From NCBI RefSeq assembly GCF_015672735.1, contig NZ_JADABY010000083.1, forward strand, positions 1 to 64,000: a DNA stretch of 64,000 nt, given 5' to 3'. This document shows positions 48,770 to 59,836 of the stretch, piece by piece (the first letter of the stretch is position 1; every line of letters begins with the position of its first letter). Below the pieces are notes generated by a model, which worked only from the letters and a program-made list of their open reading frames with translations, ran no database searches and was not told the origin of the DNA. A program made the position numbers and the translations under genes. Origin of the DNA: Citrobacter sp. Res13-Sevr-PEB04-36 (GTDB taxonomy: Bacteria > Pseudomonadota > Gammaproteobacteria > Enterobacterales > Enterobacteriaceae).

Positions 48770-49516
48770 ATGCTGCTCACTATTATCACCGTCGCCTTTC
48801 GTAATCTGCAGGGGATCGTCAAAACCCACGCATCGTTGGCCCATCTGGCGCAGGCGGGCGACATCAGCTTTGAATGGATTGTCATTGATGGCGGTTCCGC
48901 TGACGGTACGCAGGCGTTTCTGGAAAATCTCAACGGTGAGCACCGGTTACGGTTTGTCAGCGAACCGGACAACGGTATTTATGATGCGATGAACAAAGGT
49001 ATTGCTCTGGCGCGAGGGCGGTTCGCACTGTTTCTGAATTCCGGGGATATTCTGCATGCGGATGCTGCGTCATTTATCCGCCAACTCAAAACGCAAAGCG
49101 ATAAGGCGATGGTGATTGGCGATGCGTTACTGGATTTTGGCGATGGTCATAAAATAAAGCGTCGTGCCAAGCCCGGGTGGTATATCTATCACAGCCTACC
49201 GGCCAGTCATCAGGCAATATTTTTCCCGGTCAGCGGACTGCACACCTGGCACTACGATCTGCAATATAACGTATCGTCTGATTATGCGCTGGCCGCCCAA
49301 TTATATAAATCCGGTTATGCCTTTAAAAAATTAAGCGGGCTGGTGTCTGAGTTTTCTATGGGCGGCGTATCGACGACAAATAATCTTGAGTTATGTCGGG
49401 ATGCAAAAAAGGTCCAGCGTCAGATATTACATATGCCAGGTTTTTGGGCTGAACTGTCCTGGCGTTTGCGCTTACGCACCACCGGTAAGACTAAAACCTT
49501 ATATGGAAAAATGTAA
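48770..49516 (+). CDS. wcaE: WcaE glycosyltransferase
   Basis: A 248-residue GT2-family glycosyltransferase of colanic acid synthesis. The GT-A start is [22 protein letters not shown], the nucleotide-sugar pocket is [18 protein letters not shown], and the acceptor region [15 protein letters not shown] is characteristic. It is preceded by GCGAGGTAA. Its donor sugar is not fixed by sequence; fucose has been proposed for the E. coli enzyme. Confidence 0.93.
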   Translation: MLLTIITVAFRNLQGIVKTHASLAHLAQAGDISFEWIVIDGGSADGTQAFLENLNGEHRLRFVSEPDNGIYDAMNKGIALARGRFALFLNSGDILHADAASFIRQLKTQSDKAMVIGDALLDFGDGHKIKRRAKPGWYIYHSLPASHQAIFFPVSGLHTWHYDLQYNVSSDYALAAQLYKSGYAFKKLSGLVSEFSMGGVSTTNNLELCRDAKKVQRQILHMPGFWAELSWRLRLRTTGKTKTLYGKM

Positions 49517-49525
49517 GGGGCAAAT

Positions 49526-50080
49526 ATGCAGGATTTAAAAGGCTTCACGATGCCGAAGGGTTTTCGCGGAGGCGGTGCGATTAAAGTGCAATTATGGTGG
49601 GCGGTACAGGCAACATTATTTCGTTTGTCGCCGCAGGTGATGTACCGCTGGCGCGCATTTTTACTCCGTTTATTCGGCGCGAAAATAGGAAAAAATGTCG
49701 TTATTCGACCTTCAGTAAAAATAACCTATCCGTGGAAATTAACCCTCGGGGATTACGCATGGGTGGGTGATGACGTGGTGTTATATACGCTGGGCACGAT
49801 TACGATTGGCGCCAATGCTGTTATATCGCAAAAAAGTTATTTATGTACCGGTAGCCATGATTATGCCAGCCCGCACTTTGATATTAATGCCACGCCGATT
49901 GTGATTGGCGAGAAATGCTGGCTGGCGACAGATGTATTTGTCGCACCTGGCGTGACGATTGGGGCTGGCACCGTCGTTGGGGCGCGAAGCAGCGTTTTTA
50001 AATCGCTGCCCGCCAATGCCGTTTGTCGGGGAAATCCTGCGGTCGTGACGCGCGAACGCGTTGAGAAAGTTACTCCCTGA
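49526..50080 (+). CDS. wcaF: WcaF acetyltransferase
   Basis: A 184-residue hexapeptide-repeat acetyltransferase of the NodL/LacA/CysE family, proposed to O-acetylate fucose in colanic acid. Left-handed beta-helix repeats occupy residues about 65-165 (IGKNVVIRPSVKITYPW, IGANAVISQKSYLCTGSHD, IGAGTVVGARSSVFKSLP). The His of TGSHDYAS is the expected catalytic base. It lies nine bases after wcaE. Confidence 0.94.
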   Translation: MQDLKGFTMPKGFRGGGAIKVQLWWAVQATLFRLSPQVMYRWRAFLLRLFGAKIGKNVVIRPSVKITYPWKLTLGDYAWVGDDVVLYTLGTITIGANAVISQKSYLCTGSHDYASPHFDINATPIVIGEKCWLATDVFVAPGVTIGAGTVVGARSSVFKSLPANAVCRGNPAVVTRERVEKVTP

Positions 50081-50104
50081 GGGGATCATTTAAGAGGTAT
50101 AAAC

Positions 50105-51226
50105 ATGTCAAAAGTCGCTCTCATTACTGGCGTAACCGGGCAGGATGGTTCTTACCTGGCAGAACTTCTGTTGGAAAAAGGGTATGAAGTTCATGGGATT
50201 AAACGTCGTGCGTCGTCGTTTAACACCGAACGAGTGGACCATATTTATCAGGATCCGCACTCGGGTAATCCAAAATTTCATCTGCACTATGGCGATCTGA
50301 CGGATACCTCCAACCTGACCCGTATTTTACAGGAAGTTCAGCCGGATGAAGTCTATAACCTCGGGGCGATGAGCCACGTGGCAGTCTCGTTTGAATCCCC
50401 TGAATACACCGCGGACGTCGATGCGATTGGTACGCTGCGCCTGCTGGAGGCGATCCGCTTCCTCGGTCTGGAAAAGAAAACCCGCTTCTATCAGGCCTCC
50501 ACGTCTGAACTATACGGCCTGGTACAGGAAACGCCGCAGAAAGAGACCACGCCGTTCTACCCGCGTTCTCCGTATGCGGTCGCCAAACTGTACGCCTACT
50601 GGATAACCGTCAATTACCGGGAATCCTACGGCATGTTCGCCTGCAACGGCATTCTGTTTAACCATGAGTCTCCGCGCCGGGGCGAAACGTTCGTTACCCG
50701 CAAAATTACCCGGGCGATTGCCAACATTGCACAGGGGCTGGAGTCATGCCTGTATCTCGGCAACATGGATTCCCTGCGTGACTGGGGCCACGCCAAAGAT
50801 TACGTGCGCATGCAGTGGATGATGCTGCAGCAGGAGCAGCCGGAAGATTTTGTTATTGCCACCGGCGTGCAGTACTCCGTGCGCCAGTTTGTCGAAATGG
50901 CGGCCGCGCAGCTGGGCATTAAATTGCGCTTTGAAGGGCAGGGCGTAGAGGAGAAAGGCATTGTTGTGTCGGTGACCGGACACGATGCGCCGGGCGTGAA
51001 GCCGGGTGACGTGATGATTGCGGTCGATCCGCGTTATTTCCGTCCGGCAGAAGTCGAAACGCTGCTCGGTGACCCGGCGAAAGCGCACGACAAGCTGGGC
51101 TGGAAGCCGGAAATAACCCTGAGCCAGATGATCAGCGAAATGGTTGCCAACGATCTGGAAGCGGCGAAGAAACATTCTCTGCTGAAATCTCACGGCTATG
51201 AGGTCGCCATCGCGCTGGAGTACTGA
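50105..51226 (+). CDS. gmd: GDP-mannose 4,6-dehydratase
   Basis: Short-chain dehydrogenase-type enzyme that makes GDP-4-keto-6-deoxymannose, the first step from GDP-mannose to GDP-L-fucose. It has 373 residues. The NADP+ loop [13 protein letters not shown] is at residues 8-20 (Gly9, Gly12, Gly15), and the catalytic Tyr157-x3-Lys161 is in YAVAK. The start has AAGAGG at a good distance. The following gene, fcl, completes the conversion. Confidence 0.98.
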   Translation: MSKVALITGVTGQDGSYLAELLLEKGYEVHGIKRRASSFNTERVDHIYQDPHSGNPKFHLHYGDLTDTSNLTRILQEVQPDEVYNLGAMSHVAVSFESPEYTADVDAIGTLRLLEAIRFLGLEKKTRFYQASTSELYGLVQETPQKETTPFYPRSPYAVAKLYAYWITVNYRESYGMFACNGILFNHESPRRGETFVTRKITRAIANIAQGLESCLYLGNMDSLRDWGHAKDYVRMQWMMLQQEQPEDFVIATGVQYSVRQFVEMAAAQLGIKLRFEGQGVEEKGIVVSVTGHDAPGVKPGDVMIAVDPRYFRPAEVETLLGDPAKAHDKLGWKPEITLSQMISEMVANDLEAAKKHSLLKSHGYEVAIALEY

Positions 51227-51228
51227 GG

Positions 51229-52194
51229 ATGATGAAACAACGTATTTTTGTGGCGGGCCATCGCGGGATGGTGGGGTCCGCCATCGTCAGGCTGCTGGCC
51301 GCGCGCGACAACGTGGAGCTGGTGCTGCGTACCCGTGACGAGCTCAATCTGCTGGATGCCCGTGCGGTGCAGCATTTTTTTGCCACCGAGCGTATCGACC
51401 AGGTGTACCTGGCGGCGGCGAAGGTGGGGGGGATTGTGGCAAACAATACTTACCCCGCTGATTTTATTTACGAAAATATGATGATTGAGAGCAACATCAT
51501 TCACGCGGCGCACTGTCACAACGTGAACACGCTGCTGTTTCTCGGTTCATCCTGTATTTACCCGAAGCGGGCTAACCAGCCGATGCGCGAAAGCGAACTG
51601 TTGCAGGGAACGCTGGAGGCCACTAACGAACCCTACGCGATTGCCAAAATCGCCGGGATCAAACTGTGCGAGTCGTATAACCGTCAGTACGGTCGCGATT
51701 ACCGCTCGGTGATGCCCACCAATCTGTACGGGCCGCAGGATAACTTTCACCCAAGCAACTCGCACGTGATCCCGGCGTTGCTGCGCCGCTTTCATGAAGC
51801 CTGCGCACAAAATGCGCCGGATGTGGTGGTGTGGGGGAGCGGCACGCCAATGCGCGAGTTCCTGCATGTGGATGACATGGCTGCCGCCAGCATTCACGTG
51901 ATGGAACTGGACCGTGAGGTCTGGCAGGAACATACCCAACCGATGCTGTCGCACATCAACGTGGGAACCGGTGTGGACTGCACCATTCGCGAGCTGGCGC
52001 AGACGGTTGCGAAGGTCGTGGGCTACAAAGGCCGCGTGGTGTTTGACGCCAGCAAACCCGACGGCACGCCGCGCAAATTGCTGGATGTTACGCGTTTACA
52101 CCAGTTGGGTTGGTACCACGAGGTGTCGCTGGAGGACGGGCTTGCCAGCACGTATCAGTGGTTCCTTGAAAATCAGCAGCGATACCGGGGGTAA
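51229..52194 (+). CDS. fcl: GDP-L-fucose synthase (Fcl/WcaG)
   Basis: Bifunctional epimerase-reductase that turns GDP-4-keto-6-deoxymannose into GDP-L-fucose with NADPH. It has 321 residues, as in E. coli. The Rossmann loop [10 protein letters not shown] lies near the N-terminus and the Tyr-x3-Lys pair is in the YAIAK motif. Two ATGs stand in tandem (51229 and 51232); the first matches the E. coli length, the second is a slightly better distance from the GAGG. It follows gmd by two bases. Confidence 0.97.
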   Translation: MMKQRIFVAGHRGMVGSAIVRLLAARDNVELVLRTRDELNLLDARAVQHFFATERIDQVYLAAAKVGGIVANNTYPADFIYENMMIESNIIHAAHCHNVNTLLFLGSSCIYPKRANQPMRESELLQGTLEATNEPYAIAKIAGIKLCESYNRQYGRDYRSVMPTNLYGPQDNFHPSNSHVIPALLRRFHEACAQNAPDVVVWGSGTPMREFLHVDDMAAASIHVMELDREVWQEHTQPMLSHINVGTGVDCTIRELAQTVAKVVGYKGRVVFDASKPDGTPRKLLDVTRLHQLGWYHEVSLEDGLASTYQWFLENQQRYRG

Positions 52195-52196
52195 AT

Positions 52197-52676
52197 ATGT
52201 TTTTACGTCAGGAAGATTTTGCCACGGTCGTGCGCTGCGCGCCGCTGATTTCCATTGATTTGCTGGTGGAAAATGCGCGCGGTGAATACCTGTTAGGCCA
52301 ACGCCTCAACCGTCCCGCCCAGGGCGTTTGGTTTGTGCCAGGTGGACGGGTGCAGAAGGATGAACCGCTTGAGAGCGCGTTTGAGCGCCTGACGCTGGCG
52401 GAACTGGGGTTACGTTTGCCGCTGTCTTCCGCGGAGTTTTACGGCGTCTGGCAGCACTTCTATGACGATAATTTTTCGGGTACCGATTTCACTACCCATT
52501 ATGTGGTGCTCGGTTTTCGCCTGAAGGTGAGCGAGGCAGACCTGCGTCTGCCCGATGCCCAGCATGACGACTACCGCTGGCTGACGCCGCAGGCGTTGCT
52601 GGCCAGCGATAACGTTCACGACAACAGCCGGGCGTACTTTGTGCCGGAGCGTCAGGCCGGAGTGCCGGGCTTATGA
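52197..52676 (+). CDS. gmm: GDP-mannose mannosyl hydrolase (Gmm/WcaH)
   Basis: A 159-residue Nudix-fold enzyme that hydrolyses GDP-mannose and GDP-glucose to GDP and free sugar, probably tuning the precursor pool. The Nudix-like box is [23 protein letters not shown] and lacks the full canonical pattern, as is normal for Gmm, which uses a modified box. It lies between fcl and wcaI and overlaps wcaI by four bases. Confidence 0.95.
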   Translation: MFLRQEDFATVVRCAPLISIDLLVENARGEYLLGQRLNRPAQGVWFVPGGRVQKDEPLESAFERLTLAELGLRLPLSSAEFYGVWQHFYDDNFSGTDFTTHYVVLGFRLKVSEADLRLPDAQHDDYRWLTPQALLASDNVHDNSRAYFVPERQAGVPGL

Positions 52677-53896
52677 AAATTCTGGTGTATGGCATTAATT
52701 ATTCGCCGGAACTGACCGGAATCGGCAAATACACCGGCGAAATGGTGGAGTGGATGGCGCAAGCAGGGCATGAAGTACGGGTGATCACCGCGCCGCCTTA
52801 CTACCCGCAGTGGAAAGTAAACGGTCGTTATTCCGCCTGGCGCTATCGTCGGGAAGACGGTGATGCCACCGTCTGGCGCTGTCCGCTGTATGTGCCAAAG
52901 CAACCTTCAACGCTAAAACGTCTGCTGCATTTAGGCAGTTTTGCTGTAAGCAGTTTTTTCCCGCTGATGGCGCAGCGACGCTGGAAGCCCGATCGCATTA
53001 TCGGCGTGGTGCCGACGCTGTTTTGCACGCCGGGAATGCGCCTGCTGGCGAAACTCTCCGGGGCGCGCACGCTGCTGCACATTCAGGATTATGAAGTTGA
53101 CGCCATGCTCGGCCTCGGGATGGCCGGGAACAGCAGGGGCGGCAAAGTGGCCACATTGGCCAGCGCGTTTGAACGCAGCGGCCTGCATAACGTCGACTAT
53201 GTCTCAACCATCTCGCGTTCGATGATGAATAAAGCGCAGGAAAAAGGGGTCGCTGAGGACAAAGTTATCTTCTTTCCTAACTGGTCAGAAGTAGCGCGAT
53301 TTCGCGACGTGACCGGGGATGATGCCTGGGCGCTGCGGCAAAAACTCGGTGTGCCTGAAGGAAAAAAAATCATTCTTTACTCGGGCAACATCGGTGAAAA
53401 GCAGGGACTGGAGAGCGTGATTGATGCCGCCGACGAGCTTAGTGCTCAGCCCTGGCTGTTTGTGATTGTCGGGCAGGGCGGCGGCAAGGCGCGACTGGAA
53501 AACAGGGTCCGCGAGCGCGGCCTGGAAAACGTAACATTTTTCCCCCTGCAATCTTATGACGCACTGCCTGCGCTGCTGAAGATGGCCGACTGTCATTTAG
53601 TGGTGCAAAAGCGTGGTGCGGCGGATGCAGTACTGCCCTCCAAGCTGACCAATATTCTTGCCGTGGGCGGCAATGCGGTGATCACCGCCGCGCCTGATAC
53701 CGAACTGGGCCAGCTCTGCGAGGACCATCCGGGTATTGCGGTATGCGTGGAGCCGGAGTCGGTGAGCGCGCTGGTGGCCGGAATTACCCAGGCGCTAATC
53801 ATGCCTGAAATCAACACGGTGGCACGTGACTATGCCGAACGCACGCTGGAAAAAGACCGCGTGCTTAGCCAATTTATTGCAGATATACGGGGATAA
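52673..53896 (+). CDS. wcaI: WcaI glycosyltransferase
   Basis: A 407-residue GT4-type glycosyltransferase. The N-terminal acceptor domain begins [21 protein letters not shown] and the nucleotide-sugar domain contains [20 protein letters not shown] and the motif [16 protein letters not shown]. In E. coli the gene is thought to add fucose to the lipid-linked glucose as the second sugar. It is followed after three bases by cpsB. Confidence 0.94.
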   Translation: MKILVYGINYSPELTGIGKYTGEMVEWMAQAGHEVRVITAPPYYPQWKVNGRYSAWRYRREDGDATVWRCPLYVPKQPSTLKRLLHLGSFAVSSFFPLMAQRRWKPDRIIGVVPTLFCTPGMRLLAKLSGARTLLHIQDYEVDAMLGLGMAGNSRGGKVATLASAFERSGLHNVDYVSTISRSMMNKAQEKGVAEDKVIFFPNWSEVARFRDVTGDDAWALRQKLGVPEGKKIILYSGNIGEKQGLESVIDAADELSAQPWLFVIVGQGGGKARLENRVRERGLENVTFFPLQSYDALPALLKMADCHLVVQKRGAADAVLPSKLTNILAVGGNAVITAAPDTELGQLCEDHPGIAVCVEPESVSALVAGITQALIMPEINTVARDYAERTLEKDRVLSQFIADIRG

Positions 53897-53899
53897 CTC

Positions 53900-55336
53900 A
53901 TGCGTCAACGCACACTCTTTCCGGTGGTGATGGCCGGTGGCTCCGGTAGCCGGTTGTGGCCGCTGTCCCGCGTCCTGTATCCCAAGCAGTTCCTGTGTCT
54001 GAAGGGCGAACTCACCATGCTGCAAACCACGATATGCCGTCTGAAAGGCGTGGAGTGCGAAAGCCCGGTGGTCATTTGCAACGAGCAGCATCGCTTTATC
54101 GTTGCTGAACAACTTAGGCAACTCAACAGGTTGACCGAAAATATCATTCTGGAACCCGCCGGGCGTAATACCGCCCCGGCGATTGCACTGGCCGCGCTGG
54201 CGGCAAAACGTCACAGTCCGGACGCTGACCCGCTGATGCTGGTGCTGGCGGCGGATCACGTGATTACCGACGAAGAGGCGTTTCGCGAGGCGGTTCGCAA
54301 TGCGATGCCGTATGCCGAAGCGGGCAAGCTGGTGACATTTGGTATCGTGCCGGACTCGGCGCAGACCGGCTACGGCTATATTCGTCGCGGTGACGTTTGC
54401 CCCGCAACTACCGATGCGCTTGCCTTTGCGGTGGCGCAGTTTGTGGAAAAACCGGATCAGGACACTGCTGCAGCCTACGTGGCAAGCGGTGACTATTACT
54501 GGAATAGCGGTATGTTTCTGTTCCGTGCCGGGAGCTATCTGGAAGAGCTGAGAAGGTTCCGCCCCGATATTCTGAGCGCCTGCGAAAAGGCGATGAGCAC
54601 GGTCGATCCCGATCTCGATTTTATCCGCGTCGATGAAGAAGCGTTTCTCGCCTGCCCGGAAGAGTCGGTGGACTATGCGGTAATGGAACATACCGCGGAC
54701 GCGGTGGTGATGCCAATGGATGCGGGCTGGAGCGACGTGGGATCGTGGTCTTCGCTGTGGGAGATAAGCGCCCATACCGCTGAAGGAAACGTGCATCACG
54801 GCGATGTGATCAGCCACAAAACCGAAAACAGCTACGTGTACGCGGAGTCTGGACTGGTGACCACCGTAGGGGTGAAAGATCTGGTGGTGGTGCAGACCAA
54901 AGACGCGGTGCTGATAGCCGATCGCAACGCGGTCCAGGATGTGAAAAAAGTGGTGGAGCAAATTAAAGCTGACGGACGCCATGAGCACCATATTCACCGC
55001 GAAGTGTACCGCCCGTGGGGCAAGTATGACTCCATCGACGCCGGAGAACGTTACCAGGTTAAACGCATTACCGTAAAACCGGGCGAGGGACTGTCGGTGC
55101 AGATGCACCATCACCGCGCTGAGCATTGGGTGGTGGTGGCTGGGACGGCGAAGGTGACGATTGATGATGACATCAAACTGCTCGGTGAAAACGAATCTGT
55201 CTATATCCCTCTGGGGGCGACGCACTGTCTGGAGAACCCCGGAAAAATCCCGCTGGATCTGATTGAAGTGCGTTCGGGATCTTACCTCGAAGAGGACGAT
55301 GTAGTGCGGTTTGCGGATCGCTACGGGCGGGTGTAG
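53900..55336 (+). CDS. cpsB: Mannose-1-phosphate guanylyltransferase
   Basis: Also called ManC. It makes GDP-mannose from mannose-1-phosphate and GTP. The 478 residues have the type II form: an N-terminal nucleotidyltransferase domain with [14 protein letters not shown] at about residues 11-24 and FVEKPD further on, and a C-terminal cupin domain ([26 protein letters not shown]) like that of phosphomannose isomerase. In E. coli ManC the guanylyltransferase activity is the proven one. A REP element and an intergenic gap follow before cpsG. Confidence 0.97.
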   Translation: MRQRTLFPVVMAGGSGSRLWPLSRVLYPKQFLCLKGELTMLQTTICRLKGVECESPVVICNEQHRFIVAEQLRQLNRLTENIILEPAGRNTAPAIALAALAAKRHSPDADPLMLVLAADHVITDEEAFREAVRNAMPYAEAGKLVTFGIVPDSAQTGYGYIRRGDVCPATTDALAFAVAQFVEKPDQDTAAAYVASGDYYWNSGMFLFRAGSYLEELRRFRPDILSACEKAMSTVDPDLDFIRVDEEAFLACPEESVDYAVMEHTADAVVMPMDAGWSDVGSWSSLWEISAHTAEGNVHHGDVISHKTENSYVYAESGLVTTVGVKDLVVVQTKDAVLIADRNAVQDVKKVVEQIKADGRHEHHIHREVYRPWGKYDSIDAGERYQVKRITVKPGEGLSVQMHHHRAEHWVVVAGTAKVTIDDDIKLLGENESVYIPLGATHCLENPGKIPLDLIEVRSGSYLEEDDVVRFADRYGRV

Positions 55337-55349
55337 GCATTGAATATCT

Positions 55350-55410
55350 TGCCGGACGGTGCTCAGCCTACTAACCCGTAGGCCCGCTAAGCGCAGCGCC
55401 ACCGGGCAAT
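55350..55410. repeat. REP/BIME between cpsB and cpsG
   Basis: A compound of two REP-like arms: TTGCCGGACGGTGCTCAGCC, then GTAGGCCCGCTAAGCGCAGC and its GCCACCGGGCAA end. It starts 13 bases after the cpsB stop and lies inside the operon. Confidence 0.8.
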
Positions 55411-55477
55411 CAACAACAATTATCTATTTTGACCATATTCCGGTCAGGGCCTCCTGTTGCCTGAAGAAGGGGAAATC

Positions 55478-56848
55478 ATGACGACATTAACCTGTTTCAA
55501 AGCCTACGACATTCGCGGCAGGCTGGGCGAAGAGTTGAATGAAGAGATTGCGTGGCGAATTGGTCGCGCTTGTGGTGAATTTTTGCAACCAAAAACCATG
55601 GTGCTGGGCGGTGATGTCCGCCTGACCAGCGACACATTGAAGATGGCGCTGGCAAAAGGGCTGCAGGATGCGGGCGTAGACGTGCTGGACATCGGCATGT
55701 CGGGCACCGAAGAAATTTACTTCGCCACCTTCCACCTCGGCCTGGACGGCGGGATTGAAGTCACCGCCAGCCATAATCCGCTGGATTACAACGGCATGAA
55801 GCTGGTTCGTGAGGGCGCACGGCCCATTAGCGGTGATAGCGGTCTGCGCGAGATCCAACGCCTGGCGGAAGCCAACGACTTCCCACCTGTGGATGCGTCC
55901 CGACGTGGTCGTTACACCGTAATCAATCCGCGTGCGGCCTACATTGACCATCTGCTCAGCTACATCGACACCAAAAACCTTAAGCCGATGAAGCTGGTGC
56001 TGAACGCCGGTAACGGCGCGGCGGGCCCGGTGCTGGACGCCATTGCAGCCCGTTTCAAGACGCTTGGTGCCCCGGTTGAATTGATAACGATCCACAACAC
56101 GCCTGACGGCACCTTCCCGAACGGTATTCCCAACCCGCTGCTGCCGGAATGCCGGGCAGATACCCGTAACGCGGTGATTGAACACAGTGCGGATATGGGA
56201 ATTGCCTTTGACGGTGATTTTGACCGCTGCTTTCTGTTCGATGAGAACGGCCAGTTTATTGAGGGCTACTACATTGTCGGCCTGCTGGCGGAGGCGTTTC
56301 TGGAGAAGCATCCGGGGTCGAAAATCATCCATGACCCGCGGCTGTCGTGGAACACGGTCGATGTGGTGACGGCGGCGGGCGGTAAGCCGGTGATGTCGAA
56401 AACCGGGCATGCCTTCATTAAAGAACGAATGCGGCATGAAGATGCCATTTACGGCGGTGAGATGAGCGCTCATCACTATTTTCGTGATTTTGCCTACTGC
56501 GACAGCGGAATGATCCCGTGGCTGCTGGTGGCCGAACTGCTGTGCCTGAAGGGACAGACGTTGGGCGAACTGGTTCGCGACCGCATGGCGGCGTATCCGG
56601 CGAGCGGGGAAATCAATAGCACCCTGGCAGAACCGAAGGTGGCGATTGACCGGGTTGAGCAGCATTTCTCCGGCGAGGCGCTGGCGGTGGACAGAACCGA
56701 TGGCATCAGCATGTCGTTTGTCGACTGGCGCTTCAATTTACGTTCCTCCAATACCGAACCGGTGGTGCGCCTGAACGTGGAATCGCGCGGAGACATTCCG
56801 TTGATGGAAGCGCGAACGCGCACTCTTCTGGCGTTGCTGAATCAGTAA
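55478..56848 (+). CDS. cpsG: Phosphomannomutase (CpsG/ManB)
   Basis: Converts mannose-6-phosphate to mannose-1-phosphate for GDP-mannose. It has 456 residues from the ATG at 55478, the E. coli length, preceded by AAGAAGGGG. The phosphoserine loop TASHNP has catalytic Ser98, the metal loop is DGDFDRC, the sugar-binding loop [13 protein letters not shown] follows, and the phosphate-binding RSSNTEP motif is near the C-terminus. It sits with cpsB in the operon, separated by a REP. Confidence 0.97.
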   Translation: MTTLTCFKAYDIRGRLGEELNEEIAWRIGRACGEFLQPKTMVLGGDVRLTSDTLKMALAKGLQDAGVDVLDIGMSGTEEIYFATFHLGLDGGIEVTASHNPLDYNGMKLVREGARPISGDSGLREIQRLAEANDFPPVDASRRGRYTVINPRAAYIDHLLSYIDTKNLKPMKLVLNAGNGAAGPVLDAIAARFKTLGAPVELITIHNTPDGTFPNGIPNPLLPECRADTRNAVIEHSADMGIAFDGDFDRCFLFDENGQFIEGYYIVGLLAEAFLEKHPGSKIIHDPRLSWNTVDVVTAAGGKPVMSKTGHAFIKERMRHEDAIYGGEMSAHHYFRDFAYCDSGMIPWLLVAELLCLKGQTLGELVRDRMAAYPASGEINSTLAEPKVAIDRVEQHFSGEALAVDRTDGISMSFVDWRFNLRSSNTEPVVRLNVESRGDIPLMEARTRTLLALLNQ

Positions 56849-56902
56849 TGCCGGTGCTTCCCTTGCCCGACAGTGGGCAAGGGGTGACTAACAGGAACTA
56901 CG

Positions 56903-58297
56903 ATGACACATCTAAAAAAGCGCCAACGCGCGAAAACCAATGCGTCGTTAATCTCAATGGTGCAACGCTTTTCAGATATCACCATCATGTTTGGCGGGCT
57001 GTGGCTGGTCTGTGAACTGAGCGGCTTGCCCTTCCTGTACATGCACCTGCTGGTGGCGCTGGTAACGCTGGTAGTTTTTCAGATGCTGGGGGGGATCACC
57101 GATTTTTACCGTTCCTGGCGTGGCGTCAAAATTTCTACCGAGCTGGTGCTGCTGCTGCAAAACTGGACGCTGAGCCTGATCTTCAGCGCAGGATTAATTG
57201 CTTTTAACAACGACTTTGATAACCGACTCGCCGTCTGGCTGGCGTGGTATTTGCTGTCCAGCGTCGGTCTGCTGCTGTGTCGGGCGTTTATTCGCTACGG
57301 TGCGGGATGGCTACGCAATCGTGGATATAACACCCGTCGGGTGGCGGTAGCGGGCGATCTCCCCGCCGGACAGCTGCTGCTGGACAGCTTTCGCCATGAA
57401 CCGTGGCTGGGCTTTGAAGTGGCGGGCGTCTATCACGATCCCGCCCCAGGCAAAAACTCCCGCGACTGGGCCGGAAATCTGCAACAGCTGGTGGATGACG
57501 CTAAAGCTGCCCGCATTCACAACGTCTATATTGCCATGTCGATGAACGACGGCACCAGTGTGAAAAAACTGGTACGCGACCTGGCCGACACCACCTGTTC
57601 GGTGATCCTGATCCCTGACGTCTTTACTTTTAACATCCTGCATTCACGCATTGAAGAGATGAACGGCGTGCCGGTGGTGCCGCTGTATGACACGCCGCTG
57701 TCGGGCATTAATCGCCTGCTGAAACGCGCGGAAGATATTGTGCTGGCCTCGCTGATCCTGCTACTGATTTCTCCGGTGCTGTGCGGCATTGCGCTGACGG
57801 TGAAGCTCACCTCAAAAGGACCGGTTATTTTCCGCCAGACCCGCTATGGCATGGACGGCAAGCCGATCAAAGTGTGGAAGTTTCGTTCGATGAAGGTGAT
57901 GGAAAACGACGCGGTAGTTACCCAGGCAACGCAAAACGATCCGCGTGTTACTCCTGTGGGCAACTTCCTGCGCCGCACCTCGCTGGATGAGCTGCCGCAG
58001 TTTATTAACGTGCTGACCGGTGGCATGTCGATTGTCGGGCCGCGCCCGCACGCGGTGGCGCACAACGAGCAATACCGCACGCTTATCGAAGGCTACATGC
58101 TGCGCCACAAGGTGAAACCGGGCATTACCGGCTGGGCGCAAATCAACGGCTGGCGCGGGGAAACCGACACGCTGGAGAAAATGGAAAAACGGGTGGAATT
58201 TGACCTCGAATATATTCGCGAATGGAGCGTGTGGTTCGATATCAAGATTGTTTTTCTGACGGTGTTTAAGGGTTTTGTTAACAAAGCGGCGTATTAA
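56903..58297 (+). CDS. wcaJ: WcaJ, undecaprenyl-phosphate glucose phosphotransferase
   Basis: Integral-membrane enzyme that moves glucose-1-phosphate from UDP-glucose to undecaprenyl phosphate and starts the colanic acid repeat unit. It has 464 residues. Four N-terminal helices (about 20-130) are followed by a soluble loop domain (about 140-270), a fifth membrane segment (about 275-300) and the bacterial sugar transferase domain: KLTSKGPVIFRQTRYGMDGK, VWKFRSM, RRTSLDELPQFINV and GPRPHAVAHN carry the conserved Lys, Arg, Asp-Glu and Arg-Pro residues. Confidence 0.97.
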   Translation: MTHLKKRQRAKTNASLISMVQRFSDITIMFGGLWLVCELSGLPFLYMHLLVALVTLVVFQMLGGITDFYRSWRGVKISTELVLLLQNWTLSLIFSAGLIAFNNDFDNRLAVWLAWYLLSSVGLLLCRAFIRYGAGWLRNRGYNTRRVAVAGDLPAGQLLLDSFRHEPWLGFEVAGVYHDPAPGKNSRDWAGNLQQLVDDAKAARIHNVYIAMSMNDGTSVKKLVRDLADTTCSVILIPDVFTFNILHSRIEEMNGVPVVPLYDTPLSGINRLLKRAEDIVLASLILLLISPVLCGIALTVKLTSKGPVIFRQTRYGMDGKPIKVWKFRSMKVMENDAVVTQATQNDPRVTPVGNFLRRTSLDELPQFINVLTGGMSIVGPRPHAVAHNEQYRTLIEGYMLRHKVKPGITGWAQINGWRGETDTLEKMEKRVEFDLEYIREWSVWFDIKIVFLTVFKGFVNKAAY

Positions 58298-58299
58298 AC

Positions 58300-59778
58300 A
58301 TGAGTCTACGAGAAAAAACCCTTAACGGTGCCAAGTGGTCGGCGATTGCCACGGTTTTCATCATTGGCCTTGGGCTGATTCAGATGACCGTGCTGGCGCG
58401 CATCATTGACGCTCATCAGTTTGGTCTGCTGACCGTGTCGCTAGTGATTATCGCGCTGGCCGATACGCTCTCCGACTTCGGCATTGCCAACTCCATTATC
58501 CAGCGTAAAGAGATCGGCTATCTCGAACTTACCACCCTGTACTGGCTGAACGTCGGCCTGGGGATGGTGGTGTGCCTGGCGATGTTCCTGCTCAGTGAGT
58601 CGATTGCCGATGTCCTGAATAACCCCGACCTGGCACCGCTGATTAAAACGCTGTCGCTGGCGTTTGTGCTGATCCCGCACGGGCAGCAATTTCGTGCGCT
58701 GATGCAAAAGGACATGGCGTTCAACAAAATTGGCCTGATTGAAACCAGCGCGGTGCTGGCCGGGTTTACCTTTACCGTGGTTAGCGCCCATTTCTGGCCT
58801 CTGGCGATGACCGCCATTCTGGGGTATTTGGTGAACTGTGCGCTGCGTACGCTGCTGTTTGGCTATTTTGGTCGCCAGATTTACCGCCCCGGGCTGCATT
58901 TTTCGCTCGCATCGGTGACGTCGAACCTGCGCTTTGGCGCCTGGCTGACGGCGGACAGCATCATCAATTATATCAACACCAATCTTTCCACGCTGGTATT
59001 GGCCCGAACGCTGGGCGCAGGCGTGGCGGGCGGGTTTAATCTGGCCTGGAATGTGGCAGTGGTCCCGCCCATCAAGTTGAACCCGATTATCACCCGCGTG
59101 CTGTTTCCGGCGTTTGCCAAAATTCAGGACGACAGCGAAAAACTGCGGGTGAACTTCTACAAGCTCCTGTCGGTGGTTGGCATTATCAACTTCCCGGCGC
59201 TGCTGGGCCTGATGGTCGTGGCGAACAATCTGGTGCCGCTGGTGTTCGGTGAGAAATGGCGCGCCATCGTCCCCATCCTGCAATTGCTGTGCGTCGTTGG
59301 GCTGCTGCGTTCTGTCGGTAATCCGATAGGTTCGCTGCTGATGGCAAAAGCCCGCGTTGATATCAGCTTCAAATTCAATGTCTTCAAAACCTGTCTGTTT
59401 ATTCCGGCCATTCTCGTTGGCGGACATCTGGCAGGCGCGATGGGCGTGACGCTGGGCTTTTTGTTGGTGCAAGTGGTCAACACCATTCTCAGCTACTTCG
59501 TGATGATTAAACCGGTGCTGGGTGCCAGTTACCGGCAGTACATGCTCAGCCTGTGGCTGCCGTTTTATCTCTCCTTACCGACGCTGATTGTCAGCTACCT
59601 GCTGGGTATTGTGCTGCAAGGCCAACTGGCGTTAAGCCTGCTGCTGGGTCTGCAGATAGCAGCGGGTGTACTGGCATTTGTGGTGACGATTGTGCTGTCG
59701 CGCCACCCGCTGGTGGTGGAGGTCAAACGCCCGTTTTGCCGCAGTGAGAAAATGAAAACCTTGCTCCGCGCAGGTTGA
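58300..59778 (+). CDS. wzxC: WzxC flippase
   Basis: A 492-residue MOP-superfamily transporter (polysaccharide transport subfamily) that flips lipid-linked colanic acid repeat units to the periplasm. About 12-14 hydrophobic helices are seen. It begins MSLREKTLNGAKWSAIATVFIIG, a typical Wzx N-terminus. It starts two bases after wcaJ ends. Confidence 0.96.
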   Translation: MSLREKTLNGAKWSAIATVFIIGLGLIQMTVLARIIDAHQFGLLTVSLVIIALADTLSDFGIANSIIQRKEIGYLELTTLYWLNVGLGMVVCLAMFLLSESIADVLNNPDLAPLIKTLSLAFVLIPHGQQFRALMQKDMAFNKIGLIETSAVLAGFTFTVVSAHFWPLAMTAILGYLVNCALRTLLFGYFGRQIYRPGLHFSLASVTSNLRFGAWLTADSIINYINTNLSTLVLARTLGAGVAGGFNLAWNVAVVPPIKLNPIITRVLFPAFAKIQDDSEKLRVNFYKLLSVVGIINFPALLGLMVVANNLVPLVFGEKWRAIVPILQLLCVVGLLRSVGNPIGSLLMAKARVDISFKFNVFKTCLFIPAILVGGHLAGAMGVTLGFLLVQVVNTILSYFVMIKPVLGASYRQYMLSLWLPFYLSLPTLIVSYLLGIVLQGQLALSLLLGLQIAAGVLAFVVTIVLSRHPLVVEVKRPFCRSEKMKTLLRAG

Positions 59779-59789
59779 ATTGGGTTTGT

Positions 59790-59807
59790 TGTAGGCCAGA
59801 TAAGGCG
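59790..59807. repeat. Half REP remnant before wcaK
   Basis: TGTAGGCCAGATAAGGCG matches one arm of a REP; the other arm is missing. It sits in the 58-base gap between wzxC and wcaK. Confidence 0.55.
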
Positions 59808-59836
59808 ACAGCCGCCAATGATTGAAAGAGGTCATG

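Noticed and set aside
53795-55402. Open frame of 535 codons on the reverse strand over cpsB
   Set aside because: It lies fully antisense to a clearly real cpsB gene, has no recognisable domain and is rich in His, Arg and Gln as antisense frames of GC-rich genes are.
55487-56665. Open frame of 392 codons on the reverse strand over cpsG
   Set aside because: Antisense shadow of cpsG with no domain.
58441-59472. Open frame of 343 codons on the reverse strand over wzxC
   Set aside because: Antisense to a well-supported flippase gene; Gln/His/Arg-rich translation.
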